Origin: Actinomycetes bacterium
GTDB taxonomy: Bacteria > Actinomycetota > Acidimicrobiia > Acidimicrobiales > Microtrichaceae
DNA length: 19,337 bases
Direction: 5' to 3'
NCBI GenBank assembly: GCA_023450775.1
Contig: JAEXGP010000072.1
Location: forward strand, 1-19,337
Shown here: piece after piece, positions 6,810-13,931 of the stretch
How positions within the stretch are numbered: the first letter of the stretch is position 1
Layout: the number at the start of each line of letters is the position of its first letter
Program-made: the position numbers and the translations under genes
Notes under the pieces: model-generated
What the model saw: the letters and a program-made list of their open reading frames with translations, nothing else
Told to the model about the DNA's origin: nothing
The model's database searches: none

Positions 6810-7251
6810 ACCTCTGCGCCGGACCCGCCCCGGCCGCGCCCTGCTGGTCGCCCTGGCCCTCGTGATGGCCGCCGGCGCCGTCCTCGCCGTCCCGTCGGTG
6901 GCCGGCGCCCAGGACGCTCCCACCACCACCGTGGCGGAGGTCGGGCCCGTGTCGGACTGCTCGCCCGGCCACATCGTCCGCCGGCCCGACTGCGGCATCC
7001 CGCCGGAGTCCCCCACGGATCCGGGCGGCTGGATCCAGGTGTCGCTCTTCTACCTGATCTGCGCCGCGGTCGTCGGCATCGTGGCCTTCGTGTGGTGGCG
7101 ATCCCGAGTCGCCCGCAACGAGCGCCGCGCCGCCGGCCGGGACCCGCTCACGCTCGCGAGGGCCAGCGGTCAGGGCGTGCGCCGCAGCACCCGCAACGAG
7201 CCGGTCGCCGAGACCTCCTCGAAGCGCCCCGAGGCCACCGCCGGCAGGTAG
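6790..7251 (+). CDS. Small exported protein with one membrane helix, unknown function
   Basis: The product is 153 aa. A basic N-terminus leads into a signal-like segment (17-37) with a probable cut after AGA40. A short outside region follows with two cysteines, Cys57 and Cys68 (SDCSPGHIVRRPDCGIPP), which could form a disulfide. One transmembrane helix (about 82-103, WIQVSLFYLICAAVVGIVAFVWW) precedes an Arg-rich cytoplasmic tail of 50 residues. I do not recognise a named family. It overlaps the end of the toroid protein gene by 20 nt, with GAGGAG at 6771-6776, so it is the last gene of the plus-strand run. Its final 82 nt overlap the end of the opposing methyltransferase gene. Confidence 0.7.
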   Translation: MPSNRPEPLRRTRPGRALLVALALVMAAGAVLAVPSVAGAQDAPTTTVAEVGPVSDCSPGHIVRRPDCGIPPESPTDPGGWIQVSLFYLICAAVVGIVAFVWWRSRVARNERRAAGRDPLTLARASGQGVRRSTRNEPVAETSSKRPEATAGR

Positions 7252-7832
7252 ATCCGCTCGTACGGCGGACGACCTCCGTCGGCGGGGTCGGGGAACACGT
7301 CGTGGATGGCCAGCAGGCCGCCGGGCGCCACGTGCGGCGTCCACAGCCGGTAGTCCTGGTCGGCCGGCTCCTCGCCGTGGCCGCCGTCGATGAACACCAG
7401 CGCGCACGGCGTGGTCCAGAAGCCGGCGACGGTCGGCGAGTCGCCCACCACCGCCACCACGTTCGGCTCGAGGCCGGCGTCGTGGACGGTGCGGCGGAAG
7501 ATCGGCAGGGTGTCCATGCGCCCGACGGCGGGGTCGACGAGATCGGGCTCGTGCCACTCCCAGCCGGGCTGGTTCTCCTCGGAGCCGCGGTGGTGGTCGA
7601 TCGCCAGCAGGACGGTGCCGCCCTCCCGGGCGGCGGCACCGAGGTAGACCGAGGACTTGCCGCAGTAGGAGCCGACCTCGAGGAGCGGTGCGCCGGGCAC
7701 GGCCGCGGACGCCGCCACGCCGGCCTGGTACAGCGCCAGGCCCTCGTCGGGCGGCATGAAGCCGCGGGCGGCCTCGGCGGCGGCACGGACGTCGGGGTCC
7801 ATCTCGACAGGTGCGATCGCAGGCTCGGTCAT
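7170..7832 (-). CDS. Class I SAM-dependent methyltransferase (Methyltransf_24-like)
   Basis: The product is 220 aa. The SAM loop is LLEVGSYCGKSSVYLG (50-65), with the acidic strand end LLAIDHHRG (75-83), VVAVVGDSP (125-133) and the characteristic LVFIDGGHGEEP (145-156). This last motif is typical of the Methyltransf_24 group found in sugar and antibiotic pathways, followed by WTPHVAPGGLLAIHD. ATG 7832 lies 23 nt downstream of the GtrA stop, so the two form an operon; the Shine-Dalgarno site is weak. ATG 7802 is an alternative start. The substrate is unknown. Its C-terminus overlaps the convergent small membrane protein gene by 82 nt. Confidence 0.87.
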   Translation of the reverse strand: MTEPAIAPVEMDPDVRAAAEAARGFMPPDEGLALYQAGVAASAAVPGAPLLEVGSYCGKSSVYLGAAAREGGTVLLAIDHHRGSEENQPGWEWHEPDLVDPAVGRMDTLPIFRRTVHDAGLEPNVVAVVGDSPTVAGFWTTPCALVFIDGGHGEEPADQDYRLWTPHVAPGGLLAIHDVFPDPADGGRPPYERIYLPAVASGRFEEVSATGSLRVLRRTP

Positions 7833-7855
7833 GCGGAGTGCGGGCTCGGCGGCGA

Positions 7856-8365
7856 TCAGATCGGCAGGTCGCCGTGCAGCATCTCGAGGTCGTCCTCGTC
7901 CGGCTCCTCGCCGTGGTGGGTGACCTTGAACAGCCACCGGTCGAGGATGACGTAGCGGCCCACCCAGACGATGCCGAAGCCCAGCAGCTGGGCGAAGAAC
8001 ACCGCGATCGGCTCGATCAGACCCTCGTCGTGGACCTGCTGCTCCACCAGGTACGTCAGGCCCGTGGCGGCCGCGACGCCGAGCATGGCGGCCACCCAGA
8101 ACACCAGGACCTGCGTGCGGAGCCGGTCCTTCGAGGTGTCACGCCAGACGAACATCTTGTTGGCGAAGAAGTTCGGGACCGTGAGGATGGCGGCGGACAC
8201 GATCGACGCCGTCGTGTAGTTCCGGTCGAACACGAGGGCGCCCAGGACCTGGATCAGGACCTGGCCGACGGGGACGAAGACGACGGAGACCGCTGCGTAG
8301 CGGATCTGCTTGCGACCCTCGTCGGAGCGGGCGTGGTCGAGGACCGCGGCAGGGCTGATCTTCAC
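7856..8365 (-). CDS. GtrA-like four-helix membrane protein
   Basis: The product is 169 aa with four hydrophobic segments at about 24-45, 51-67, 84-107 and 120-140. Between helices 2 and 3 it has the GtrA hallmark NFFANKMFVWR (65-75), and after helix 4 the second typical stretch RYVILDRWLFK. GtrA-family proteins are thought to help move polyprenyl-phosphate-linked sugars across the membrane in O-antigen, arabinogalactan or teichoic-acid glycosylation. The start is GTG 8365; an acidic tail (EEPDEDDLEML) ends the protein. It is the first gene of a two-gene unit with the methyltransferase, and with the convergent GT4 run it supports an envelope sugar pathway. Confidence 0.9.
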   Translation of the reverse strand: MKISPAAVLDHARSDEGRKQIRYAAVSVVFVPVGQVLIQVLGALVFDRNYTTASIVSAAILTVPNFFANKMFVWRDTSKDRLRTQVLVFWVAAMLGVAAATGLTYLVEQQVHDEGLIEPIAVFFAQLLGFGIVWVGRYVILDRWLFKVTHHGEEPDEDDLEMLHGDLPI

Positions 8366-8517
8366 GGATCACCACCGTACCGGAGGCCCCCTCACCGGTT
8401 CCCATCGGCGGCCGGCGGCCCGGTCGGGCCCCGCAGGGACGCTCCACGGCCGTGACACCGGCCACGGATGCCGGTCCCACGGCGTCGGGACCGCCGACCC
8501 CGGGGCAGGATGGCGCC
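8366..8517. promoter_or_regulatory. Divergent gtrA-like / tesB intergenic region
   Basis: This 152-bp GC-rich gap lies between divergent starts and must contain promoters for both units. AGGA at 8506-8509 sits 8 nt before ATG 8518 and decides the thioesterase start over an in-frame GTG at 8452. I see no clear hexamer pair. Confidence 0.35.
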
Positions 8518-9372
8518 ATGGACCAAGCCGCTGTGGACGCACTGATCGCCCTGCTCGACCTGGAGCCGATCGAGGTGAACATCTTCCGCGGTCTGAGCCC
8601 CGACCGGGGTGACCAGCGGGTGTTCGGCGGCCAGGTGGCGGGCCAGGCGCTCGTGGCGGCCGCCCGCACGGTCGAGGCCCCGCAGATGGTCCACTCCCTG
8701 CACGCCTACTTCCTCCGCCCCGGCGACCCGACCGTGCCGATCATCTACGAGGTCGACCGCACGCGGGACGGCCGGTCGTTCGCCACCCGCCGGGTGAAGG
8801 CGGTGCAGCACGGGCGCAGCATCTTCACGCTGTCGGCCAACTTCCAGTCGCCCGAGGAGGGCTTCGACCACCAGTTCGACATGCCGTCCGGCCTGCCGGA
8901 GCCGGACGAGTTGCCCGACTTCCGGACGCGCATGGCGCCGTACCGCGAGCAGTTCCCCGAGTGGTTCGAGCGGCCGCGGCCGATCGACACCCGCTACTGC
9001 GAGCTCGGCCCGTGGGAGCGCAAGGAGGACCGGCCGCCGTTCCAGCACGTGTGGCTGAAGGCGAACGGCGTCCTGCCCGACGACCCGGTGCTGCACATCT
9101 GCGTGCTGACCTACGCCTCGGACATGACGCTGCTCGACACGTCGCTGCTCCCGCACGGCTCGTCGTTCACGGTCGGCGAGGTGTTCATGGCCTCGCTGGA
9201 TCACGCCATGTGGTTCCACCGGCCGTTCCGCGCCGACGAGTGGCTGCTCTACGCGCAGGACACGCCGAGCGCGAGCGGCGGGCGGGGGCTCGGCCGGGGC
9301 CTGGTGTACTCCCACGACGGGCGCCTGGTCGCGTCGGTCGTCCAGGAGGGCGTGATCAGGAGGATGCGATGA
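8518..9372 (+). CDS. tesB: Acyl-CoA thioesterase II
   Basis: The product is 284 aa, matching the roughly 286 aa of E. coli TesB. It is a double hot-dog fold enzyme hydrolysing medium- and long-chain acyl-CoA to fatty acid and CoA. The first domain has RVFGGQVAGQALVAA (34-48) and HSLHAYFLRPGD (59-70). The catalytic trio aligns as Asp202 in TYASDMTLLDT, Ser226 in ASLDHAMWFHR (Thr228 in E. coli) and Gln276 in SVVQEGVIR. WLLY followed by the GLVYSHDGRLVASVVQEG ending is standard. The stop overlaps the ATG of the next gene (ATGA), so the two are translated together, although no metabolic link to a sugar dehydrogenase is obvious. Confidence 0.95.
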   Translation: MDQAAVDALIALLDLEPIEVNIFRGLSPDRGDQRVFGGQVAGQALVAAARTVEAPQMVHSLHAYFLRPGDPTVPIIYEVDRTRDGRSFATRRVKAVQHGRSIFTLSANFQSPEEGFDHQFDMPSGLPEPDELPDFRTRMAPYREQFPEWFERPRPIDTRYCELGPWERKEDRPPFQHVWLKANGVLPDDPVLHICVLTYASDMTLLDTSLLPHGSSFTVGEVFMASLDHAMWFHRPFRADEWLLYAQDTPSASGGRGLGRGLVYSHDGRLVASVVQEGVIRRMR

Positions 9373-10643
9373 CCCGGCGGCTCCGACCCGCGCTGACCGG
9401 CGCGCTCGCGGTCGCGGCGGCGACTGCCCTGCTCGTCGGCTGCTCCGACGACGACGCCGCGTCGAGCACCACCGTGGCCGATGGCCCGACCACGTCGACG
9501 ACCGCCGGCGACGGCGGTGGGACCCCCTCGCCGGGCTCCCTGGACGGCGCGGAGGTGCGCCTGGTCGACCTCGGCCTGGACCTCGACTCGCCGATCGACG
9601 TGACCTTCCGTCCCGGCAGCACCTCGCTGATCATCGCCGAGCGCGCCGGCACGATCCGCGAGGCGGTCCGCGACGGCGACGGCTTCCGCATGGCGGACTC
9701 ACCGATCATCGACCTGACCCGCGCCGTGGGCAGCCTGAGCTCCGAGCGCGGACTGCTCGGCGTAGCCGTGTCGCCCGACGGCGACCACCTGTACGCGAGC
9801 TACACCGAGGCCGGCAACGGCGACTCGCGGATCGTCGAGTACCCGCTGACCGGCGAGGACGGCAAGCTGCGCGCCGACCCCGCGGCGTCGCGGCAGCTGG
9901 TCGCCATCGAGCAACCGTTCGCCAACCACAACGGCGGCGCGCTCCGGTTCGGCACGGACGGGATGCTGTACGCCGGCTTCGGCGACGGCGGGGCGGCCGA
10001 CGACCCGTCGGGCAACGGGCAGGCCCGCGACACGCTGCTCGGCAAGATCCTGCGGATCGACCCGTCGGCACCGCGCGGCGTGCCCGCTGACAACCCGTTC
10101 GCCAGCGGCGCCGCTGACGGCGAGGACGCCGAGCCGCTCATCTGGGCGACCGGGCTGCGCAACCCGTGGCGCATCGACGTCGACCCGGCCACCGGCGACC
10201 TCTGGATCGGCGACGTCGGCCAGAACGAGTTCGAGGAGGTGGACCGCCTGGCGGCGTCCGACGGCGGCGGCCGAGGGGCGAACCTGGGCTGGGACGTCTT
10301 CGAGGGCAACGAGCGCTTCCGCGGCGCCGACCCGGCGCCCGGCGCCGCCAGCGCCGGCCCGTTCGTGGCGCCGGTCCTGACGTACTCCCACGACGAGGGC
10401 TGCTCGATCACCGGCGGTGTGGTGGTCCGCGACCCACGGCTCCCGGCGCTCGACGGTGCGTTCCTCTACGGCGACTTCTGCCAGCCGTGGGTGCGTGCGG
10501 TGCGCGTGGGTGAGGACGGGGCCGTGGAGACCGGCGACCTGGGTCTGGACGTCGGGTCCGTGGTCTCGTTCGCCCGTGGCCCCGACGGCGAGGTCTACGT
10601 GGTCAGCCTGGACGGCACGGTCGGCCGGCTCGACCCGGCTTGA
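9369..10643 (+). CDS. PQQ-dependent sugar dehydrogenase-type lipoprotein (GSDH beta-propeller)
   Basis: The product is 424 aa. The N-terminus is a lipoprotein signal with lipobox LLVGC (Cys25), followed by a Thr/Ser/Gly linker to about residue 57. The rest is a six-bladed propeller of the glucose/sorbosone dehydrogenase family: SSERGLLGVAVSPDG (124-138), ANHNGGALRFGTDGMLYAGFGDGG (His187 as expected catalytic base), LLGKILRIDP and ATGLRNPWRIDVDPATGDLWIGDVGQ (262-268 GLRNPWR). It would oxidise a sugar or aldose outside the membrane and pass electrons to the respiratory chain. Cofactor and substrate are inferred, since many actinobacterial relatives are uncharacterised. It is coupled to tesB by ATGA and followed by a strong hairpin. 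Confidence 0.9.
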   Translation: MTRRLRPALTGALAVAAATALLVGCSDDDAASSTTVADGPTTSTTAGDGGGTPSPGSLDGAEVRLVDLGLDLDSPIDVTFRPGSTSLIIAERAGTIREAVRDGDGFRMADSPIIDLTRAVGSLSSERGLLGVAVSPDGDHLYASYTEAGNGDSRIVEYPLTGEDGKLRADPAASRQLVAIEQPFANHNGGALRFGTDGMLYAGFGDGGAADDPSGNGQARDTLLGKILRIDPSAPRGVPADNPFASGAADGEDAEPLIWATGLRNPWRIDVDPATGDLWIGDVGQNEFEEVDRLAASDGGGRGANLGWDVFEGNERFRGADPAPGAASAGPFVAPVLTYSHDEGCSITGGVVVRDPRLPALDGAFLYGDFCQPWVRAVRVGEDGAVETGDLGLDVGSVVSFARGPDGEVYVVSLDGTVGRLDPA

Positions 10644-10651
10644 CCCGCTCT

Positions 10652-10691
10652 GTTCCCGTCCCGGCACCCGAACAGGGGCCGGAGCGGGAAC
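10652..10691. terminator. Strong hairpin between convergent sugar dehydrogenase and acyltransferase genes
   Basis: Arms GTTCCCGTCCCGGC (10652-10665) and GCCGGAGCGGGAAC (10678-10691) pair over 14 bp with two central mismatches and a 12-nt loop. The site lies in the 75-bp gap between convergent genes and so probably ends transcription from both sides. No T-run follows, which is common in very GC-rich genomes. Confidence 0.75.
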
Positions 10692-10718
10692 GAAACCGCA
10701 GGCCGCGTGCGGCGACTC

Positions 10719-11540
10719 TCAGTTGGAGAGGGTGGGGTCCTTCTCCATCTCGTCGAGCTGGGCGGCGATGAGGTCGCGCACCCGCTCCTTGAGCGAGTTC
10801 ACGTCGTCGAGCGTCATGCCCTCGGTGCTGACCGGCTCCATCACGTGCACCGCTGCGTTGGCGCGGCCGAAGCGCCAGTCGTGCTTGCGCAGCGCCTCCT
10901 TGGTGCCGTGCACGGCGAGGGGCAGGATCGGCACCTGCGTCTCGATCGCCAGCCGGAACGCGCCGTCCTTGAACTTGCCGAGCTCACCGTCGGCGGCACG
11001 GGTGCCTTCCGGGAAGATCATGATGCAGACCTTCTTCTTCAGGTACCACTTGCAGCGGTCCATGGCCTTGGACGCCGAGTCCTTGTCGCCGCGGTCGAGC
11101 TTGATGTCGCCGGCGAGGTACATGAGCCAGCCCGCGATCGGGATCTTGAACATCTCCTTCTTGGACAGCCACTTCATCTCCCACGGGAGGTGGCTGATCA
11201 GGAGGATGTCCACGAACGACTCGTGGTTGGCCACGACCACGTACGGGTTGCGCGGGTTGGCCGGCAGGTCGCCCGTCACCCGGAAGTGCCACATGGGCGT
11301 GAGCTTCTGATGCAGCACCGGCATCTTCCGGTACAGGTAGCCCGACCAGTAGTGCGTGCGGTCGAACGGCAGCGTCACCACGTAGGTGACGACGATCAGC
11401 GGGATGAACACGATCACGCTGAACGCGAACGCCAGCCAGGACCACACGGACCAGATGGTGTCCGAGAGCGTCGGGCGCAGGGCCCGCACCTCGGCGGGGC
11501 CGTCGGACGAGCCGTCGGCGGAGGAAGAAGAGCCGGCCAT
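10719..11540 (-). CDS. PlsC-type 1-acyl-glycerol-3-phosphate acyltransferase
   Basis: The product is 273 aa. A membrane helix at about 30-56 is followed by the acyltransferase domain: motif I NHESFVD (His106, Asp111, HX4D), acceptor motif FPEGTR (176-181) and motif IV-like PILPLAVHG (204-212). The family transfers an acyl chain to lysophosphatidic acid in phospholipid synthesis at the cytoplasmic membrane face; related proteins acylate other lipids, so the acceptor is not certain. ATG 11540 is kept as the start although no good Shine-Dalgarno site precedes it, because the Ser-rich N-terminus is short and no closer start exists before the helix. It is downstream of the GNAT gene on the same strand with a 68-bp gap. 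Confidence 0.9.
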   Translation of the reverse strand: MAGSSSSADGSSDGPAEVRALRPTLSDTIWSVWSWLAFAFSVIVFIPLIVVTYVVTLPFDRTHYWSGYLYRKMPVLHQKLTPMWHFRVTGDLPANPRNPYVVVANHESFVDILLISHLPWEMKWLSKKEMFKIPIAGWLMYLAGDIKLDRGDKDSASKAMDRCKWYLKKKVCIMIFPEGTRAADGELGKFKDGAFRLAIETQVPILPLAVHGTKEALRKHDWRFGRANAAVHVMEPVSTEGMTLDDVNSLKERVRDLIAAQLDEMEKDPTLSN

Positions 11541-11608
11541 GGGTGAACACTACGCGCCGCTGGAGCCGCCGAGGTCAGCGGTGCCGCCCCTCATGGGCTG
11601 AGCCCCGC

Positions 11609-12040
11609 TCAGGTCAGCGTGTACCGGTAGACGTTGGTCTCACGCGGCTCGAACCCGATGCGCTGGTAGAGCCGGTTCGCGGCCTCGCGGCTGGGGCGCG
11701 AGGTCAGGTCGACCGTCTTCGCACCCAGCGAGCGGGCCAGCTCCAGCGCCTGACGGTTGAGCGCCTCGCCGACCCCTCGTCCCCGCGCGTCGCCGTCCAC
11801 GACGACGTCCTCGATCCAGGCGCGGACGCCGGTGGGGATGGGGAACACGACCAGCGTCATGGACCCGAGCACGGTGCCGTCGTCGTCGCGGGCGAGCAGC
11901 AGGTGGCACGCGTCCGAGGCCACGATCGCGCCCAGCGCGGCTGCGTCGGGCGGCGGGGACGAGCTCGAGAGCTGGGGGATCAGGCGGGCCATCGCGGCCA
12001 CCAGATCGTCGTCGACGGCGGTGCACGTCTCGATCCGCAT
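11609..12040 (-). CDS. GNAT-family N-acetyltransferase
   Basis: The product is 143 aa, a single GNAT domain. Motif A reads IEDVVVDGDARGRGVGEALNRQAL (76-99) with the acetyl-CoA pyrophosphate loop RGRGVG (86-91). Motif B reads ANRLYQRIGFEPRETNVYRY (121-140). The family moves an acetyl group from acetyl-CoA to a primary amine. Close relatives are small-molecule or protein acetyltransferases, and the acceptor cannot be told here. ATG 12040 gives a compact domain; the open frame continues upstream antisense to the PAC2 gene but without family sequence. It diverges from the PAC2 gene with 75 bp between starts. Confidence 0.9.
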   Translation of the reverse strand: MRIETCTAVDDDLVAAMARLIPQLSSSSPPPDAAALGAIVASDACHLLLARDDDGTVLGSMTLVVFPIPTGVRAWIEDVVVDGDARGRGVGEALNRQALELARSLGAKTVDLTSRPSREAANRLYQRIGFEPRETNVYRYTLT

Positions 12041-12115
12041 GGCCGCCGACGCTACCGCCGGCACGCGCCGAGGGGCGCCGGTGGGAGCCCGCGACCTCGC
12101 CGGTAGGGTGAGCTG

Positions 12116-13072
12116 ATGGGGAACCTGGAGTGGACGGACGGGGCGGCGGCCCACCGTCGAGAGCGGGAACAGGGCCACAGCGGCCAGGAGCGGGAACCGG
12201 GCCACAACGGCCAGGAGCGGGAACCGGGCCACAGCGGCCGAGAGCGGGAACAGGGCCACAGCGGGCCGGTGCTGGTCGCGGCGTTCGAGGGCTGGAACGA
12301 CGCGGGCGATGCCGCGACCGGCGCGGTCGAGCACATGTGGGAGCGCTGGGACGCGACGACGCTCGCGTCGATCGACCCCGAGGAGTTCTACGACTTCACC
12401 ACCACGCGACCCCACGTCCGCCGTGACGACAGCGGCCGCCGCACGATCGACTGGCCCGCGAACGAGTTCGGCTGGGCCGAGCCCGACGGGACCGACGGTG
12501 TGGTCCTGCTCCGCGGTGTCGAGCCGCAGCTGCGGTGGCGGACGTTCTGCGCCACCGTCCTGGAGGTGGCCGACGAGCTCGGCTGTGCCTGGGTGCTGAC
12601 GGTCGGCGCCCTGCTGGCCGACGTGCCCCACACCCGCCCGACGCCGGTGTTCGGCACCGCCGAGGACCCCGCGCTCGGCGGCCGTCTGGCACTGGGACCG
12701 TCCGAGTACCAGGGACCCACCGGCATCCTCGGCGTGCTGCAGGGCGAGTGCGCGACTCGTGGCATCCCGTCGGCATCGCTGTGGGCGGCCGTGCCGTCCT
12801 ACGCGCCGTCGGCGCCGTCGCCCAAGGCTGCGGTCACGCTGGCCGCCCGGGCCGTCGGACTGCTCGGCACGACGATCGACACGAGCGTGCTCGACCTGGC
12901 GAGCCTGAGCTACGAACGCCAGCTCGACGAGCTCGTCGCCGAGGACGACACGACGTTGGAGTACGTCCACCTGCTCGAGCGCCAGCACGACGCGTCGGAG
13001 CCGACCGACGGTGTCGTGCCCAATGCGGACCAGCTGCTCGACGAGGTGGAGCGCTTCCTCCGAGAGCAATAG
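12116..13072 (+). CDS. PAC2-family protein with an N-terminal 9-residue tandem repeat insertion
   Basis: The product is 318 aa. PAC2 (proteasome-assembly-chaperone 2-like) proteins are widespread in actinobacteria, including Rv2125 of M. tuberculosis, and their role is unproven. The conserved core begins at residue 51 with PVLVAAFEGWNDAGDAAT, then continues with PEEFYDFTTTRPHVR, WPANEFGWAEP, LLRGVEPQLRWRTF, LTVGALLADVPHTRP, EYQGPTGILGVLQGECATRGIPSASLWAAVPSY and the C-terminal YVHLLE. The usual family N-terminus (LEW-type, here GNLEWTDG) is also present but is separated from the core by four repeats of about (R/Q)ERE(Q/P)GH(S/N)G at residues 15-50. Start ATG 12116 has AGGGTG just upstream. The stop is 3 bp from the convergent Nudix stop. 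Confidence 0.9.
   Translation: MGNLEWTDGAAAHRREREQGHSGQEREPGHNGQEREPGHSGREREQGHSGPVLVAAFEGWNDAGDAATGAVEHMWERWDATTLASIDPEEFYDFTTTRPHVRRDDSGRRTIDWPANEFGWAEPDGTDGVVLLRGVEPQLRWRTFCATVLEVADELGCAWVLTVGALLADVPHTRPTPVFGTAEDPALGGRLALGPSEYQGPTGILGVLQGECATRGIPSASLWAAVPSYAPSAPSPKAAVTLAARAVGLLGTTIDTSVLDLASLSYERQLDELVAEDDTTLEYVHLLERQHDASEPTDGVVPNADQLLDEVERFLREQ
12158..12265 (+). repeat. Minisatellite, 4 x 27 bp, in frame inside the PAC2 gene
   Basis: Four adjacent 27-bp units at 12158-12184, 12185-12211, 12212-12238 and 12239-12265 share the core GAGCGGGAAC then GGGCCACA/AACGG. Units 1 and 4 are almost identical, as are units 2 and 3. The unit length is nine codons, so copy number can change without breaking the frame. 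Confidence 0.95.
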
Positions 13073-13075
13073 CGG

Positions 13076-13807
13076 TCAGCTCCCGGGGCCCTCCGGCTCC
13101 TCCGGCTCGCCGTCCCAGACGCTCTCGCGGGGCAGGTCGTAGAGCACCTCGACCTCCTCGCCGCGCAGCGCCGCGAACGCGTGCGGACCCCAGTGCTCCA
13201 CGCCGGCGGTGGGCGTCGGGAGGTCGTCCGGGCTGAACCAGCCGACGTCGAGGGTCTCGAGCGGGTGGCCGCGCAGCTCGCCGCCGACGGCCCGGCACAG
13301 GAACACGAGCGAGTAGAGCGGGATGCGGGTGAAGCCCAGGCGGAGGCCGTCGAACACGCCGAGCAGCCGCTCGACGACCACCTCGATGCCGGTCTCCTCC
13401 CGCACCTCCTTCACCGCGACCTCGCTGGCCGAGTAGCCGATGTCGGCCCAGCCGGTCGGGTACAGCCAGATGCCGGAGTCGGCCCGCTGGAGCAGCAGGA
13501 TCTCGCCGCGGTCGTTGCCGACGACCGCGCCCACGGCCACCTTCGGCGTCACGTAGCCGGGCACGCCCTCGCCGACCACGCGCATCCACTCGTCGACGCT
13601 GGAGCGCACGGTGCCCTCGGGATGGGCGTGGCCACGGGCCGCCCGGATCTCCGCGGCCACGTGGAGGACCTCCTCGTAGCGCTCCCGCTCGTAGAGGTTG
13701 GTCGAGAAGGCCAGGCCGGTCCGGGCGATGCCCGCGAGCGCCTCGCTCCAGCGCACCAGGTCGGTCTCGGTCACGCCGTCGGCGACCGGGGATGGCTCGT
13801 CCTCCAT
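13076..13807 (-). CDS. Nudix hydrolase with N-terminal helical domain (PF12535-type)
   Basis: The product is 243 aa. Residues 17-80 form the helical Nudix_hydro_N region (WSEALAGIARTGLAFSTNLYERERYEEVLHVAAEIRA), found in a group acting on nucleoside-diphosphate derivatives, including ADP-ribose- or CDP-linked substrates. The Nudix fold follows (VTPKVAVGAVVGNDRGEILLLQRADSG), with the box at 119-141 reading GWADIGYSASEVAVKEVREETGI. The metal-binding core EVREE is intact. The first box Glu is Tyr125 and the Arg is Lys133, which I recall as normal for this subgroup. ATG 13807 is taken as the start; ATG 13843 would add 12 residues unlike the family. It is convergent with the PAC2 gene (3-bp gap). 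Confidence 0.88.
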   Translation of the reverse strand: MEDEPSPVADGVTETDLVRWSEALAGIARTGLAFSTNLYERERYEEVLHVAAEIRAARGHAHPEGTVRSSVDEWMRVVGEGVPGYVTPKVAVGAVVGNDRGEILLLQRADSGIWLYPTGWADIGYSASEVAVKEVREETGIEVVVERLLGVFDGLRLGFTRIPLYSLVFLCRAVGGELRGHPLETLDVGWFSPDDLPTPTAGVEHWGPHAFAALRGEEVEVLYDLPRESVWDGEPEEPEGPGS

Positions 13808-13931
13808 GGGCAGGAACCTACCCGGCGTCGTCCGGCGGTCCATCGAGTGTCAGGCCCTCGCTCCCGGTGCAGCCATCGTCGCTCTGCGACGACCAGCGCA
13901 CACGGAGCGGGCCACAGCTGGCTTGCCGGCG

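Noticed and set aside
5535..7016. A 493-codon minus-strand frame opposite the toroid protein.
   Set aside because: Shadow composition; the plus-strand genes are linked by start/stop overlaps and ribosome sites.
8452..8517. An upstream GTG start for the thioesterase adding 22 residues.
   Set aside because: The added residues are low complexity, and ATG 8518 has a well-placed AGGA and gives the family length.
13183..13205. The Nudix box lacks the first Glu (Tyr125 in GYSASE) and has Lys for Arg; considered as a broken active site.
   Set aside because: The GWAD.GYS.SEV..KEV pattern is, as I recall, usual for this PF12535-containing subgroup, and the EVREE metal site is intact.
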